Numbered from the stretch's first letter, positions 51,731 to 60,229 are shown. The stretch is 64,000 nucleotides of DNA from Photorhabdus khanii NC19 (GCF_000517265.1 NZ_AYSJ01000014.1:36430-100429), one strand, 5' to 3'. Translations and numbers: made by a program. Notes: generated by a model not told the origin, from the letters alone.

Positions 51731-52288
51731 TCACCCGGCTTTGTTATTTACCGGAAAATATTTATATATCGTAGATAATGATGTGTTGTAAATTAATGCC
51801 AACTCTTTCCGACTATGACCTTTCGTAAGTAATCTTGCAGCTTGTTGCTGTTCAACGAATGAAAATGACACCGGCCTGCCCCCAACTCTCCCCTGAGCAC
51901 GAGCGGCTATCAACCCAGCATTCGTCCTTTCAACAATCAATTCACGTTCCTCTGCCAGTGCACTCATCACATGAAAGAAGAACCGGCCCATAGCAGTACT
52001 GGTGTCAATGCTATCGGTCAGACTTTGAAAGTGAATGCCACGTTCTTTCAAATGCGCATTCAACGCAATAAGATTCTGAACACTACGCCCCAGCCGATCT
52101 AACTTCCAAACAACCAGCGTATCCCCCGCTTGTAAGCATTCAAATGCTTGTTTCAATCCCGGTCTGTCCGCTGTCCTGCCACTGATTTTATCTTCAAAAA
52201 TATGTTCACAATTTATACTCATCAATGCATTTCGTTGTAAATCGCTGTTTTGGTCATTTGTTGATACACGGATGTACCCTATTTTCAT
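51731..52288 (-). CDS. DNA invertase, Gin/Hin/Pin-type serine recombinase
   Basis: A 185-residue small serine recombinase. The N-terminal catalytic domain has Ser9 (IGYIRVSTNDQN), the arginine-bearing stretches AGDTLVVWKLDRLGRSVQNL and the helix E segment MGRFFFHVMSALAEERELIV. The C-terminal helix-turn-helix ends SRKELALIYNTSLSTIYKYF. It is very close to phage Mu Gin. One residue is missing in helix E compared with Gin and Hin (SALAEERELI for ALAEMERELI). Invertases of this type switch phage tail-fibre modules; a gix-like site lies 55 bases upstream and tail genes follow. Confidence 0.9.
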   Translation of the reverse strand: MKIGYIRVSTNDQNSDLQRNALMSINCEHIFEDKISGRTADRPGLKQAFECLQAGDTLVVWKLDRLGRSVQNLIALNAHLKERGIHFQSLTDSIDTSTAMGRFFFHVMSALAEERELIVERTNAGLIAARAQGRVGGRPVSFSFVEQQQAARLLTKGHSRKELALIYNTSLSTIYKYFPVNNKAG

Positions 52289-52343
52289 TGCTTTTTATCC
52301 TCATAAAATGATGAAAATATGAAAAATGGAGGCTGATGCGAGT

Positions 52344-52369
52344 TCCCGTAAAACCTCGGTTTGGTGGAA
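52344..52369. promoter_or_regulatory. gix/hix-like recombination crossover site
   Basis: The minus strand reads TTCCACCAAACC-GA-GGTTTTACGGGA: two 12-base half sites around the GA dinucleotide. The Mu gix site is TTCCTGTAAACC-GA-GGTTTTGGATAA. The central AAACCGAGGTTTT is identical. It sits between the invertase and a baseplate J fragment that breaks off 44 bases away. I found no second copy in the window. Confidence 0.75.
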
Positions 52370-52412
52370 ACGGTGAATTTAGCTAAGGGGGCCTTGCAAT
52401 CTAACGGTACGG

Positions 52413-52874
52413 CTATCCTTTAGTCTGACAAGTAGCAGTGGCTATTACATATCCATGCAACCCAATGGAAACAGTATCAGGAAGAGTCCAGGAGTAACCT
52501 TGTTTATCCCGCACAATACCGTTTTTTACAACAGTACCAACGGTACCAGTTAGCTTAACGTCTACCGTCGAATACGTTGATGCATGCCGAGCTATCCCGT
52601 TAATTTTAACGTTATTTGACAGCGCTGCGCCGGTTCCTGTTGATGGACTAAATGAGTTATAAGCAGCAATCACAGCATTGTTCGCATCGTGTACCGCGAG
52701 TGCATAAATTGCGATCATTTGACCGTCTTTGCTATCGGGATCTAAATAAGCATCAGTACCATAGATTTGACGGAAATATTCCGAGAGCTTATTCAAAATG
52801 GTCTGGTAATCAGGCGCACTGATGCCCGAAGCTGTCACAGTTGCGGCCAGCCCCAAAGTGTCAAGATTTAACAT
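52413..52874 (-). pseudogene. Phage baseplate J-like protein, N-terminal fragment
   Basis: 153 residues of a Mu gp47/P2 gpJ-like baseplate protein: LGLAATVTASGISAPDYQTI, a DPDSKDGQMIAIYALAVHDA segment typical of the N-terminus, and YSWTLPDTVSIGLHGYVIAT. Full-length members have about 350 residues or more; this one ends at ATCQTKG and a stop, just before the gix-like site. The rest has been lost, probably in the rearrangement that brought the invertase here. It overlaps the upstream gene by one base. Confidence 0.8.
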
Positions 52875-53227
52875 TATGCCTCGCTTGTTACCGTGGTTTG
52901 TCCGTAAAGGGTGTCAATAGTGGCGGTGAAAGTCAGGCGGCGTGTCGTACCGTCATTACGAGTGTCAAATGAAAGGATGGATTTGACACCCTGAGTTTTT
53001 AGGACACGGTTGCGAACGGCAAGAATATAAACATCAGAGCGTTGTTTTCCCAAGACGGACTGTACGTATGGCGTACCTTCTTTCATATCTAAGAACCAGT
53101 CACCGCGCCATAGTGCCAGCCGGGTTTTAACAGCCTGGGCTACAGCTTCTGGGGAGTTAATCAGAAACGTATTATCCCCCTGGCAGAAACTGTAATCACT
53201 ATCCGGATCTTCTCGTCGATATCTCAC
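52874..53227 (-). CDS. Mu gp46/gp25-like phage baseplate protein
   Basis: A 117-residue protein with a GTG start overlapping the previous stop (GTGA). Motifs ALWRGDWFLDMKEGTPYVQS and VLKTQGVKSILSFDTRNDGT are those of small baseplate proteins placed between the gp45 spike and gp47/J genes in Mu-like tails. Gene order supports the call. It appears intact, but both neighbours are damaged. Confidence 0.75.
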   Translation of the reverse strand: MRYRREDPDSDYSFCQGDNTFLINSPEAVAQAVKTRLALWRGDWFLDMKEGTPYVQSVLGKQRSDVYILAVRNRVLKTQGVKSILSFDTRNDGTTRRLTFTATIDTLYGQTTVTSEA

Positions 53228-53982
53228 TGGGGACCTCCCGTCTTACTTCCACCCGATTGCACTCCACCATACACATGATTTTTAAGGCTAATCCCTGCTG
53301 CTATCACATCGTTACTCACGGTGACCGGACCTTGCATCGTTGCCGTACCACCACCCGCACCCATACCCTGCGATAAGTTACCGTTAATGGTGACGTTGCC
53401 ATTCAGGATGATGTCAGGTGATGTAATTTCGGTACCAGCATTTGCAGTAGCAATAAGCTTTGCCGGTGTGATAACCGTGACGTTATGGCTACCGGGATCA
53501 AGTTCGATATACGCCGCGCCATCATCACTTCTCAGTTGTGCGGTACTTGTGCTAATCCCTGATATTTTCTTTGCCTGTGATTGCGGACCGATGATGGCAA
53601 AAGCATCAGATAAACTGTGCTGGCGTTCGTCTGCCGGTTCTTGTACTCCCCCCGATTGCTACCAGAAATCAATACAGCGATCGGCAAATACCACCAGACA
53701 TTCATCACCGGCTTTTACCGGGAAGGTTAATGTCACTCCTCCGCCTCTTGGAAATATAACAGGCACATCTACAAGCAGGGGTAAAGATACCGAGGTAGTT
53801 TTCCCCTCCTGATCAGCAATACTGCTTTTAATTGCAGGCTGAACAACGCACGTTACCGCATCAACGTTAAAGGATTGAATAATGCCGGGTATCGCTACTC
53901 TAAGCTGAGAAGAGAGAGAATGATTGATGGCTTTCAGGGTTTCGGATAAATCGCCGGTTCTTGATTCTGTTGATACTGGCAT
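53224..53982 (-). pseudogene. Mu gp45/Gp138-like baseplate spike protein with in-frame amber stop
   Basis: The N-terminal part (107 residues, MPVSTESRTGDLSETLKAIN to FADRCIDFW) ends at TAG (53659-53661). The same frame then continues without another stop for 145 codons: QQSGGVQEPADERQHSLSDA, then beta-repeat sequence (GNVTINGNLSQGMGAGGGTA) to a TGA at 53224-53226. In relatives this junction reads WWQSGG, so a TGG to TAG change is the simplest explanation. The protein would form the puncturing spike of a Mu-type tail. Confidence 0.8.
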
Positions 53983-53993
53983 GTGAAAACTCC

Positions 53994-54020
53994 AATAAAA
54001 AAGCCGCAGTTAAGCGGCTT
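53994..54020 (-). terminator. Rho-independent terminator after the coiled-coil gene
   Basis: On the minus strand AAGCCGC-TTAACT-GCGGCTT is followed by TTTTATT. It is a classic intrinsic terminator, 20 bases after the stop at 54041. It separates the coiled-coil gene group from the gp45-like gene. Confidence 0.8.
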
Positions 54021-54040
54021 AATTGTTAGCTTGTGATAGA

Positions 54041-54673
54041 TTATTTCTTAAGGTAGAGATTAAGCAAAAACATAATGATAGGCATAGCAATTGAGAATAC
54101 TAATATACTTAGAAACCAAACCTTAGCACCATCTATTCGTTTGTCTACAACACTAATTTTTTCAGACAATGATAATTCAACGGATTGAACTTTATTGCTT
54201 AATGATGTTTCAACGGATTGGATTCTGTTGCTTAATGTGGATTCAACGGATTGAATCTTATTGTTCAATGATGATTCAACCGACTGAATTTTATTACTTA
54301 ACGATGATTCAACTGACTGAATTTTATTACTTAACGATGATTCAACTGACTGAATTTTATTATTTAACGATAACTCGGTAGCTTGAATCTTCCCAAGCAA
54401 AGAAGGCTCCATTTCTGCTATTTTTTTAGAGGTTGCAGATATATCTTTTTTCGCTTCCCTGAAATCTAGCTTGATCTCGTCAATAGATTTTTTGATGTGT
54501 TCAACATCAGACTCAAGTCTTGCTACACGAGCTTCCAACATATCTCCACCTCCACCGTTTCCGCTACCATGACTTACAGTTTCAGGCAAATGGTCATTTA
54601 GTGGCGTATGGGCAGATGACCATCGGCCATTAGAAAATCGCACGCCATCAATGACAGAATTTTCATTATTCAT
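54041..54673 (-). CDS. Coiled-coil protein with hendecad repeats and C-terminal membrane anchor
   Basis: A 210-residue protein. Residues 1-45 are polar and Gly-rich; residues 46-95 are helical (ARVARLESDVEHIKKSIDEI). Residues 100-180 are about seven near-perfect 11-residue units (NKIQSVESSLS and variants). The C-terminal 28 residues are one hydrophobic helix (WFLSILVFSIAMPIIMFLLN) with a short basic tail LYLKK. This outline recalls phage XhlA-type or holin-associated proteins, but I recognise no precise family. It overlaps the upstream gene by 8 bases and has its own terminator. Confidence 0.6.
   Translation of the reverse strand: MNNENSVIDGVRFSNGRWSSAHTPLNDHLPETVSHGSGNGGGGDMLEARVARLESDVEHIKKSIDEIKLDFREAKKDISATSKKIAEMEPSLLGKIQATELSLNNKIQSVESSLSNKIQSVESSLSNKIQSVESSLNNKIQSVESTLSNRIQSVETSLSNKVQSVELSLSEKISVVDKRIDGAKVWFLSILVFSIAMPIIMFLLNLYLKK
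54165..54395. repeat. 33-bp tandem repeat within the coiled-coil gene
   Basis: About seven 33-bp units (consensus on the plus strand ATTCAACTGACTGAATTTTA plus TTACTTAACGATG) encode the 11-residue hendecads. The central units (about 54265-54360) are nearly identical, so copy number could change by slippage. Confidence 0.75.
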
Positions 54674-55097
54674 TATATGCCTCCTGTGGGATTATTCTAA
54701 AGTAGGCTTCTGATTTATGAATAGTCTCGTCAGGCATATCAGCACGGGCTATAGAACATTTTATTATATGAATACCGGTATTTATTATTCTAATTGAAAC
54801 CGAAGCACTCAAAAACCCAGGCACATCTGTTGGTTCTGCTTCAAGGTCATCAGCGGTTACTGATATCTTTGCGGGTATTTCTTCCGCTCGACCATGCAGA
54901 ATTGTTGTGCCGTTGCTGTCCGTAATATCTACAGAAATTAGATAGTCTTTAGATTGGTGCAGCCCAACAAAAGCGACAGCAATAGTGATTTTTGTTTCAG
55001 CAGGTAATGCGGCACACCGAAAACTGAGGATCGGCGCCTCTCTACCTTTAGCATCTTTTGTCGCCGGAAAAATGAACGCTATTTTCTCTGAATTCAT
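54666..55097 (-). CDS. Hypothetical protein in phage tail remnant
   Basis: A 143-residue soluble protein of no family I recognise, with alternating strands (SFRCAALPAETKITIAVAFV; SVSIRIINTGIHIIKCSIAR) suggesting a beta-sandwich. No signal peptide or membrane segment is seen. It is coupled to the coiled-coil gene by an 8-base overlap and follows the small gene at 55105 by 7 bases, so the three form one transcription unit. Confidence 0.55.
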   Translation of the reverse strand: MNSEKIAFIFPATKDAKGREAPILSFRCAALPAETKITIAVAFVGLHQSKDYLISVDITDSNGTTILHGRAEEIPAKISVTADDLEAEPTDVPGFLSASVSIRIINTGIHIIKCSIARADMPDETIHKSEAYFRIIPQEAYNE

Positions 55098-55104
55098 TCA
55101 AACC

Positions 55105-55311
55105 TCACTTCCCACTTACCGCTTTTACATTTGCAAGAAAAGCTTCTTGAACTTCTTTATTATTTGGGTTTAACGATAAGTTGCCGTTCTCATCAACAAT
55201 TATCTTCCCCTCACCTATTGCGGTTCCATGAACAGATGCTTTCGTGATCCGCATTAGAATTTTATCAGGAGGCGCAGTAAAGTAACGCATCGCTCTTGCT
55301 AACCGAGTCAT
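55105..55311 (-). CDS. Small hypothetical protein in phage tail remnant
   Basis: 68 residues, MTRLARAMRYFTAPPDKILM to EAFLANVKAVSGK, with a good ribosome site (AGGAGGAAGC) before the ATG. It is the first gene of the three-gene unit 55311-54041. No family recognised; the centre (KIIVDENGNLSLNPNN) looks like a short beta-turn element. Confidence 0.55.
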   Translation of the reverse strand: MTRLARAMRYFTAPPDKILMRITKASVHGTAIGEGKIIVDENGNLSLNPNNKEVQEAFLANVKAVSGK

Positions 55312-55681
55312 AGCTTCCTCCTAACGTTATGAAATTAAAGTAAATAGATGTTTAGCGGTTATCAAATTGCGATATCACTAGTGTGATAATAGTTCGATTG
55401 AACCGCTAGTTCAACGCATTTAAGCAGCATAGCTGATCAAATATCAGGATTTTCAAAAGACTTGACTGACGTATATTCATTATGCTTCACCAAAGTTCCT
55501 TCGATAGTCAGCGTAGCTTTTTCATTGAAAATAAGAATGCTGATAACTCTCAGCAAAGAAATGATCACTCTTAATTTACTGGCATAGGAGCCATTGAACG
55601 TTACTGTCCAAACCGGTATTCACCATAAAACTCTCCAAAGCGGTTATTGTTGAGATCATTCACTCAAAACCCGCATGTCTC
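55312..55681. other. Gap without a recognised gene
   Basis: 370 bases between divergent genes. It must hold the promoter of the minus-strand unit starting at 55311. I see no tRNA, repeat or terminator. A frame continuous with the gene at 55682 runs back to about 55598 but has no usual start codon. Confidence 0.4.
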
Positions 55682-55873
55682 ATGATCGCCTCGATACTGT
55701 GCGCATGGATTAAAGCCAAGCATGGGAAGAAGGTAAAAATTAAGAAAAATGGTGTCACTATGGAGTTTAAAAACCTAACATCCGCCGATCTTGCTAAAAT
55801 ATTAGAGCAAGAACCGGGGATTGAACTGGCCGTGGAGGAAAACAAGGAACCCCAGTCCTCTACAGAAAAATGA
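55682..55873 (+). CDS. Small protein resembling the C-terminal part of effector-associated EACC1-type proteins
   Basis: 63 residues. A hydrophobic helix (IASILCAWIKAKHG) is followed by KKVKIKKNGVTMEFKNLTSA and a helix (DLAKILEQEP). This order (small hydrophobic helix, basic strand pair, acidic helix) recalls the short EACC1-type proteins, but the N-terminal half of that family is missing, so it may be a truncated copy. The comparison is by eye only. An intrinsic terminator follows at 55880-55896, which argues that it is, or was, a real gene. Confidence 0.35.
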   Translation: MIASILCAWIKAKHGKKVKIKKNGVTMEFKNLTSADLAKILEQEPGIELAVEENKEPQSSTEK

Positions 55874-55879
55874 GACGCA

Positions 55880-55896
55880 AAGCCCGTAAAGGGCTT
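55880..55896 (+). terminator. Intrinsic terminator after the small plus-strand gene
   Basis: AAGCCC-GTAAA-GGGCTT followed by TTAT, 7 bases after the stop. It may also serve the convergent gene ending at 55904. Confidence 0.65.
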
Positions 55897-55903
55897 TTAT
55901 AGC

Positions 55904-56257
55904 TTAATCCGCTACTTTCTTACAAGGAAAAGAGCCGATGATTTTAGGCGCATCCATAGCGTTTTGCAGTAACTGGACGTTCAGCCACGCTTTACCATTA
56001 CGCTTGATAAACTGGAAGCCGTACATGTTGCCGTCGCGGGCAGGCATGAGGCCCATGTCTGTTTTTACCTGATCCCAGTCATCTTTTTCTTTCAGAAATG
56101 TAATTTTCTGAGAAGTAACTTTTTCACCGTTTACTCGCGTCCAACCATCATTACCCGCATGGAGCGTATACCCACCGTATTGCAGGTCAGCTAAAGCTGA
56201 ACCACTTATCAAAAGCCCAAGCATAACTGCTAATTGGCTTACCTTTACAACCGTCAT
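55904..56257 (-). CDS. Small secreted protein of unknown function
   Basis: 117 residues from the ATG at 56257 (an ATG 12 bases upstream overlaps the ribosome site GAGG). A clear Sec signal peptide is present: MTVVKVSQLAVMLGLLISGS followed by ALA, with cleavage expected after SALA near residue 23. The mature part of about 94 residues is hydrophilic with a single Cys near the C-terminus (SFPCKKVAD). No family recognised. It is probably chromosomal rather than part of the phage remnant. Confidence 0.6.
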   Translation of the reverse strand: MTVVKVSQLAVMLGLLISGSALADLQYGGYTLHAGNDGWTRVNGEKVTSQKITFLKEKDDWDQVKTDMGLMPARDGNMYGFQFIKRNGKAWLNVQLLQNAMDAPKIIGSFPCKKVAD

Positions 56258-56376
56258 TCCGCACCTCATTCCTGATTTAAAAATAGTGTGATCTTACGCA
56301 TATTTTACATATTTATTGCTCCCATGAGATTGACGGCGATCGCCCATTTTGATCTATTACTTTTATTTGCCGGAAA

Positions 56377-57991
56377 GTGAATATGCCCAAGTCAGAACCT
56401 GCCATTAAACGTCTTGATCACCTTGGTCTCATCGCGGCTTTCTGCTATGAAGCCGGATTGCCCCGTATCATTGATGCCATCATGCCAAAATATTCGGGTC
56501 ACACCGTTTCTCATGGCGAGGCTTTTCTTGCGATGATCCTTAACGGGCTGGGGTTTCACAGCCGGACACTGCACATGTTTTCCGGTTTTTTCCAACACAA
56601 GCCGATTGACGCTTGATGGGCCCCGGCATTGACGCAGACCACCTCAATGACGACGTCCTCGGCCGTACACTGGATGCTTTATATGAGGCCGGCGTATCAG
56701 AAGTCTATCAGATACTGGCTGAACAGGTCATTGATAAATTAGGCATAAAACCCCAGTCTGTGCATCTCGACATCACCAGTTTCCACGTGGATGGCGAGTA
56801 CAAGTCTCCCCCGAAGACGACACGCAGCGCATTGAACTGGCGCGGGGGTACAGCCGCGACCACCGCCCCGACCTCAACCAGGTTATCCTTGAACTGATTT
56901 GTGAAAATCAGGCCGGGATACCCGTTTACATGCAGGCAATGAGCGGAAATACCAACGATACCAAAGCGTTCACAGAAGTCACAAAACACCATATTAGTTG
57001 CCTGAAAGCAGCGCAAAACAGCCGCTACTTTGTCGCCGATGCCGCCCTGTATAGTGAAGAGGCAATAACTTCACTGCATAAACAAAAACAACACTTCATT
57101 ACCCGCGTGCCGTTAACGCTCAAAGAAGCCAAACAGCAGCTGCGGAACGTGAATACCCACCAACTACAGCCTTTCACCGAAGGTTACGCGGGATGCTGGA
57201 TTGAATCCAACTATGGCGGGATCCCGCAACGCTGGTTACTGCTCAGCAGTACGGCTGCCCGCAACGTGAAGCACAGACTTTCACGAAAAACACCCTCAAA
57301 TCAACGGAAAAAGAGCTGAAAGCGTTTGAAAAATTGTGCAAAAAAGCGTTTGCCTGCAAGGAAGATGCGTTACACGCCCTGCGTGATTTTGAATCCGAAT
57401 GCCAGTTTATCGCGATTGACGCCCCACAAGCGAAGGAAATCATGACGTATCAAGGGCGTGGACGCCCGGCGAAAGATAAACCCGCTCAGATTCATTACCA
57501 GCTATCAGGCCGGGCTTACAGTCAACTGGATAAAACCGCCGATGCCAGACTCAAGGTGGGGATGTTTATTCTCGCCACCAACGAAACGGACGAGAAAGCC
57601 CTGGATATGGAAACGTTGCTCACCAATTACAAAGCCCAGCAAAAGTGAGCGAGGTTTTCGATTCCTAAAAGGTCCCGAGTTCTTAACCTCATCCATGTAC
57701 CTGAAAAAACCGGAACGCATCGAAGCCTTATTGATGGTGATGACGTGTAGTTTAATGGTATATGCGGCGCTGGAACATAAAATTCGCACGGGTCTGAAAC
57801 AAAGCAAGGCATTCTACCCGGATATGAAGCAGCAGCAGACGCAATCGCCCACCGCTCGTTGGGTATTTTTAACTTTCGAAGGTATTAATACCTTTGAATT
57901 TCAAGAACACCGGATGGTGACGGGAATGCAACTGTACCAAAATGCTTTGCTGAAAATATTGGGGCCACCATACGAGTCTTTTTATTCCTGA
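56377..57991 (+). pseudogene. Decayed IS1634-family transposase
   Basis: An N-terminal DUF4277-like start (AIKRLDHLGLIAAFCYEAGL) and a DDE core (SVHLDITSFHVDGEY; YFVADAALYSEEAI) are followed by the C-terminal YLKKPERIEALLMVMTCSLM and GITNTF-like end. The coding sequence is split among at least five frames: breaks lie near 56608, 56810, 57255 and 57645. It cannot make transposase. Its 3' end reaches into a payload relic of PVC-C, so its arrival may have cut that gene. Confidence 0.85.
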
Positions 57992-58160
57992 ATTGGGTGC
58001 GGAATGTCGGTTTTATAATAACTTCCTTTTCTATCATCTTTGTCTTCATTAAAAAATAGCTTTTCACGTAAGTTATTTTTCTTTCCACCTTTTATGTGAG
58101 CCGAAAGTGTAGGGTTTCTATCTCTGGTAAATATAATTTTATGTTTGAAATTATATTTAC
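57982..58160 (-). pseudogene. C-terminal relic of the ChaN/TIKI-like payload (PVC-C)
   Basis: Directly after the stop of the gene at 58168, the minus strand encodes GKYNFKHKIIFTRDRNPTL, matching KKFNFKHQIIFTRDKAPTL at the end of the payload at 2084-2995. The bases ATGAGG before it are also shared, with a 1-base frameshift. The frame continues to a TAA at 57982-57984. Everything upstream of the last 25 residues is gone. Confidence 0.75.
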
Positions 58161-58167
58161 CCTCATT

Positions 58168-59142
58168 TTATTTCTTACAAAAATCTATGACTTGCTGCTG
58201 ATTTAAAACAAAATCGCCATAATCCATTTCCCCAATAGATGCAGGTATTGCGCAGATTTGACCTTCTTGATTAACAAAATTAAGTTCTTCTGTAGATAAT
58301 GCTCCCTTATATCTGACGGCCCCATGAGGTTCTTGTGGATCTTGTTCTAATCCTTTTTCGGTGAATATGTCCTCTTTGACTGCTAATATAAGAAATAGAT
58401 TTTTTTCTTCCTGTAAATGTTTCATATATTCCAAAAGTGTGTTTTTGTGTGGGGCAAGATAGATATATCCTTCAGTATTTTCAGCTTCTCGTTGCTGTAT
58501 CATTTTTGCTCTGCTTGAAATAATTTCGTTAATCCTTTCATCTTGTTGCAGAATAGCTTCTCTCTCATTGTTGATAATAGTTTGCTTACGGGCACTGTGC
58601 TTCTCCATAAATTTATTTTGGTCAAGTTTGTCGATACTTTCCGTAATGGATTTTCTTAATAATTGTTCATCGATATTTGTTTGAGTGGGGATGTTCTGAT
58701 AAAAATTTTTGAACTCATGCCAAAATTCTTGAGGCATAAGGAAATTATCTTTAGAGATTCTCTTTGCTTTAGGGTTTTTATTAATAGTCGTGGCTATAAT
58801 AGAGTAGATAATATTTATGATACCAATTTTTCTACGTGAAAAATCTTCTTCAGATAAGGTTGGGCCAGGTGAGCCTTGCGGTTTAAATCCGTTTTGTAGG
58901 AAGCTTTGTAAATTATTTCCTCTGGAAATATGATAGTAATATCCATCTTCGGGTTTTTGAGGGGCATTTGTTAAGGTGGAAGACGTATTTCTTATCATTT
59001 GATCTAAATCTAGCCCAACTCCTAAGGAATTATTTTTTATATCCTCATCATCTTGAGTAGAGTTTTCTGGTTGTATTGAGAATTTTCTTTCTCTATTTCT
59101 TGGGTGTTTAGTATCTTTATTGTGTTTTTCTGTGGATAACAT
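58168..59142 (-). CDS. Putative ADP-ribosyltransferase-fold toxin, PVC-C payload
   Basis: A 324-residue protein. Residues 1-50 resemble the leader of the payload at 27727-28722 (KFSIQPEN, SLGVGLDLDQM). The body has YYYHISRGNNLQSFLQNGFK near residue 73 and then TEGYIYLAPHKNTLLEYM and GAVRYKGALSTEELNF toward the C-terminus. An H-containing first strand followed by NL..FL..G(L/F)KP, a YIYLA strand and a late RYKG element is the pattern of KptA/DarT-like members of the ART fold. The call is weak and from memory. Good ribosome site AGGAGATAAT. Confidence 0.4.
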   Translation of the reverse strand: MLSTEKHNKDTKHPRNRERKFSIQPENSTQDDEDIKNNSLGVGLDLDQMIRNTSSTLTNAPQKPEDGYYYHISRGNNLQSFLQNGFKPQGSPGPTLSEEDFSRRKIGIINIIYSIIATTINKNPKAKRISKDNFLMPQEFWHEFKNFYQNIPTQTNIDEQLLRKSITESIDKLDQNKFMEKHSARKQTIINNEREAILQQDERINEIISSRAKMIQQREAENTEGYIYLAPHKNTLLEYMKHLQEEKNLFLILAVKEDIFTEKGLEQDPQEPHGAVRYKGALSTEELNFVNQEGQICAIPASIGEMDYGDFVLNQQQVIDFCKK

Positions 59143-59215
59143 ATTATCTCCTATTAATATTTTGGTGAAAAAATGTGTGAAAAGAGATGATAATAAAATA
59201 TCGATGATTAAATTT

Positions 59216-60229
59216 TTATTTCTCGACTTTTTTCCATTCCTTCACTTTCACGTTTCCTGGGATTTTTATTTCAAGACTGCCATTAAACTTACTATCTATA
59301 CGTTCCAGAATCCCTTTTGCACCTAAATACTGTAATTGAACTGGTTTTATGCCAGATTGTTTTAATAATAATGATTTTAAGTCAGATAGTTTCCCTTTTA
59401 CAGCAGGGGCTTGGGAAAGATTTTTTTCGTGAAGCAAATCAGGAGAAGCAAAGAACTCAGTTTCATCTAACCCAAGTTCTTTAAGTTCAGCAGGGTTTTC
59501 TATATCAATTTCTGCAAAGTGAGTCTTATTAGACAGGAATTCTCTATCAGATACTTCTCCATCTATTGCTAACAAGAAGAAAGTAAATGCCGTATTTCCT
59601 AGACGGTTCCAATCATCTTCATTAGTGTTGCTTCCTTGAGTACGCTTTAATGTTTTTATTCCTTTATTTACCAAATTAAAATTTGATCCAATCTCATTAA
59701 ATGTAGGTTTTTTCTGCCCATTTCCAGAAGTATAATGCCTCAGCGTGAATTTCTTATCTTTTACTTTATCTAAATGACTTTCGGGTGCTTTTTCAGAGGA
59801 GAATGCTATTTCATTATTGGTGATTTCATTCATTATTTCAAATGGTAATTTTCTATCGGAAGGCGAAAGTCTATCTTTATACCTATGGAAAATATCTTTA
59901 GCTTTGAGTTTTTCATTCGGACTTTTGCGAGTGTTCGGTGTTACTGAGCTTCCTTTTTTCATCACCAAATCTGGTGTATGCGCTTGTGCTTTACTTTCAC
60001 TGCCACTGTTCTTTACTTCGATTTCTAGTTTTTTGGTGTGCTGTTGATTTGGGGTGGCTTGTGCATTTAAATCTTTTCTATCTCTTCTATTTTTAGATGT
60101 ATCAAGTTCAAGGTGTTCAGTTTGGTGCTCAGCTTGTTTACTGCTATTTGATCTTGCAGGAGCACCAATAGCTTGAGCTGCTTGAGGGCTAATTTCGAAT
60201 TTTTTTATAAGGTCACTTATTATTGGCAT
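59216..60229 (-). CDS. Unknown PVC-C payload, possible ADP-ribosyltransferase fold
   Basis: A 337-residue protein, first gene after pvc16 of PVC-C. Residues 1-110 are a leader plus a disordered, Lys/Ser/Gln-rich region (NRRDRKDLNAQATPNQQHTK). The C-terminal 190 residues look globular: FTLRHYTSGNG near 160, then NRLGNTAFTFFLLAIDGEV and HFAEIDIENPAEL. RHYTS resembles the first motif of H-Y-E type transferases, and late acidic residues could complete a site. I cannot name a family with confidence. Ribosome site AGGTGGTAATAT. Confidence 0.4.
   Translation of the reverse strand: MPIISDLIKKFEISPQAAQAIGAPARSNSSKQAEHQTEHLELDTSKNRRDRKDLNAQATPNQQHTKKLEIEVKNSGSESKAQAHTPDLVMKKGSSVTPNTRKSPNEKLKAKDIFHRYKDRLSPSDRKLPFEIMNEITNNEIAFSSEKAPESHLDKVKDKKFTLRHYTSGNGQKKPTFNEIGSNFNLVNKGIKTLKRTQGSNTNEDDWNRLGNTAFTFFLLAIDGEVSDREFLSNKTHFAEIDIENPAELKELGLDETEFFASPDLLHEKNLSQAPAVKGKLSDLKSLLLKQSGIKPVQLQYLGAKGILERIDSKFNGSLEIKIPGNVKVKEWKKVEK

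Noticed and set aside
53321..53812. Plus-strand frame of 163 codons
   Set aside because: It lies opposite the amber-interrupted gp45-like gene, whose frame on the minus strand continues through the stop with family-like sequence.
54169..54381. Plus-strand repetitive frame (Ile/Glu/Tyr-rich repeats)
   Set aside because: It is the antisense of the 33-bp hendecad repeats and not a separate gene.
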